From the NCBI GenBank assembly GCA_947382355.1, contig CANCYR010000016.1, positions 1 to 63,274 of the forward strand: 63,274 nt of DNA, in the 5' to 3' direction. The notes under the pieces are model-generated. The model was not told the origin of the DNA. It did not search any database and worked only from the letters and a program-made list of their open reading frames with translations. A program made the translations under genes and the position numbers. The stretch comes from an uncultured Lachnospiraceae bacterium (GTDB taxonomy: Bacteria > Bacillota > Clostridia > Lachnospirales > Lachnospiraceae). Shown here in pieces: positions 63,034 to 63,274 of the stretch; position 1 is the stretch's first letter; every line of letters starts with the position of its first letter.

Positions 63034-63274
63034 ATGGCAACGATTAATAATTCCCTGTATACACAAGCTTATGAAAATACTTACAGCTATGAAAAAAGCA
63101 GAGAAAAGAAAAATGTAACAAACAACGATGCTTTCCAGAAGGCATCTGCTGCCAGTGAGGCAGAGGGAGCTTACGGAAAAGACAAAGTAGACGTAAAAGG
63201 AGCCGGCACTTACGGAAATCCTAAGTTAAGCCAGACGGCGCTGGATTATTACAACTCCCTGAAAAAGAAGTACG
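63034..63274 (+). CDS. DUF6033-like protein, N-terminal part, cut by window end
   Basis: ATG at 63034 with AAGGAGG. The visible 80 codons (INNSLYTQAYENTYSYEKSR, then TALDYYNSLKKKY) have the start and YYxxLKKK segment I associate with DUF6033 proteins of Lachnospiraceae. Ser/Asn/Lys-rich, no signal peptide. Function unknown. Confidence 0.5.
   Translation, partial: MATINNSLYTQAYENTYSYEKSREKKNVTNNDAFQKASAASEAEGAYGKDKVDVKGAGTYGNPKLSQTALDYYNSLKKKY

Noticed and set aside
1-63274. tRNA, rRNA or CRISPR loci
   Set aside because: I saw no tRNA cloverleaf T-arm motif in an intergenic region, no rRNA sequence and no repeat-spacer array; none reported.

Overview
The window looks like chromosomal DNA of a low-GC Gram-positive anaerobe, most likely a Lachnospiraceae-type Clostridium relative. 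The reasons are strong AGGAGG ribosome-binding sites, TTGACA/TATAAT promoters, secreted proteins ending in Big_2 or FN3 domains, a CD1871A-type CXXC protein, a DUF4179 anti-sigma factor, a DUF3847 remnant, and no outer-membrane proteins. This is inference from gene families; no marker gene such as 16S is present.

Positions 1-37640 (minus strand) hold one tightly packed, apparently co-transcribed cluster, read from a perfect consensus promoter at 37770-37798 leftwards. It encodes a PP2C phosphatase, a membrane Ser/Thr kinase with a helical-repeat tail, a small membrane protein, two exported proteins (one of 1707 residues with Ig-like repeats and a membrane anchor), FHA proteins, zinc-ribbon proteins, a J-domain protein, a VWA membrane protein and a second Ser/Thr kinase. 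Next come a contractile sheath-like protein, two paralogous Hcp-like tube proteins, two more FHA proteins, an intact membrane PP2C and a degenerate PP2C-TM-TPR protein. The spike and effector end follows: a possible TssK-like baseplate protein, a possible Mog1/DUF1795-like chaperone, a VgrG spike, a pentapeptide-repeat protein, an Imm11-like protein, a DUF4280 PAAR-like tip, two small membrane proteins, a 2490-residue VgrG-RHS toxin and immunity candidates. Downstream lie decayed orphan RHS toxin/immunity cassettes running off the left edge. Read together, this is a contractile injection or type VI-like apparatus in a Gram-positive, embedded in a Ser/Thr phosphorylation/FHA signalling module, with a polymorphic RHS effector as cargo. 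No ClpV-type ATPase, TssM/TssL, gp25 or TssF/G homologue is recognisable in the window, so the machine is unusual, or partly encoded elsewhere.

Positions 38014-40403 (minus) form a small redox operon: TlpA-like lipoprotein thioredoxin, CD1871A CXXC protein, NapH-like 4Fe-4S membrane protein and a metallo-beta-lactamase-fold hydrolase. Positions 40817-47599 (minus) hold two large secreted proteins, a multidomain GH13 alpha-amylase and a carbohydrate-binding-like surface protein. Positions 47922-51276 (minus) hold an ABC transporter pair, a small ORF and a MurJ/SpoVB-type flippase. A 67-bp-arm inverted repeat lies upstream of the flippase.

Positions 51747-63274 (plus) are accessory: an XRE regulator, two ECF sigma/anti-sigma pairs, an AraC-type regulator, a decayed CPBP protease, ICE remnants, a two-component system followed by a duplicated-domain lipoprotein, a shattered rtcB next to an intact prfH, and the start of a DUF6033-like gene. 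About 6.1 kb of this is bracketed by two ~170-bp direct repeats that each abut truncated reading frames.
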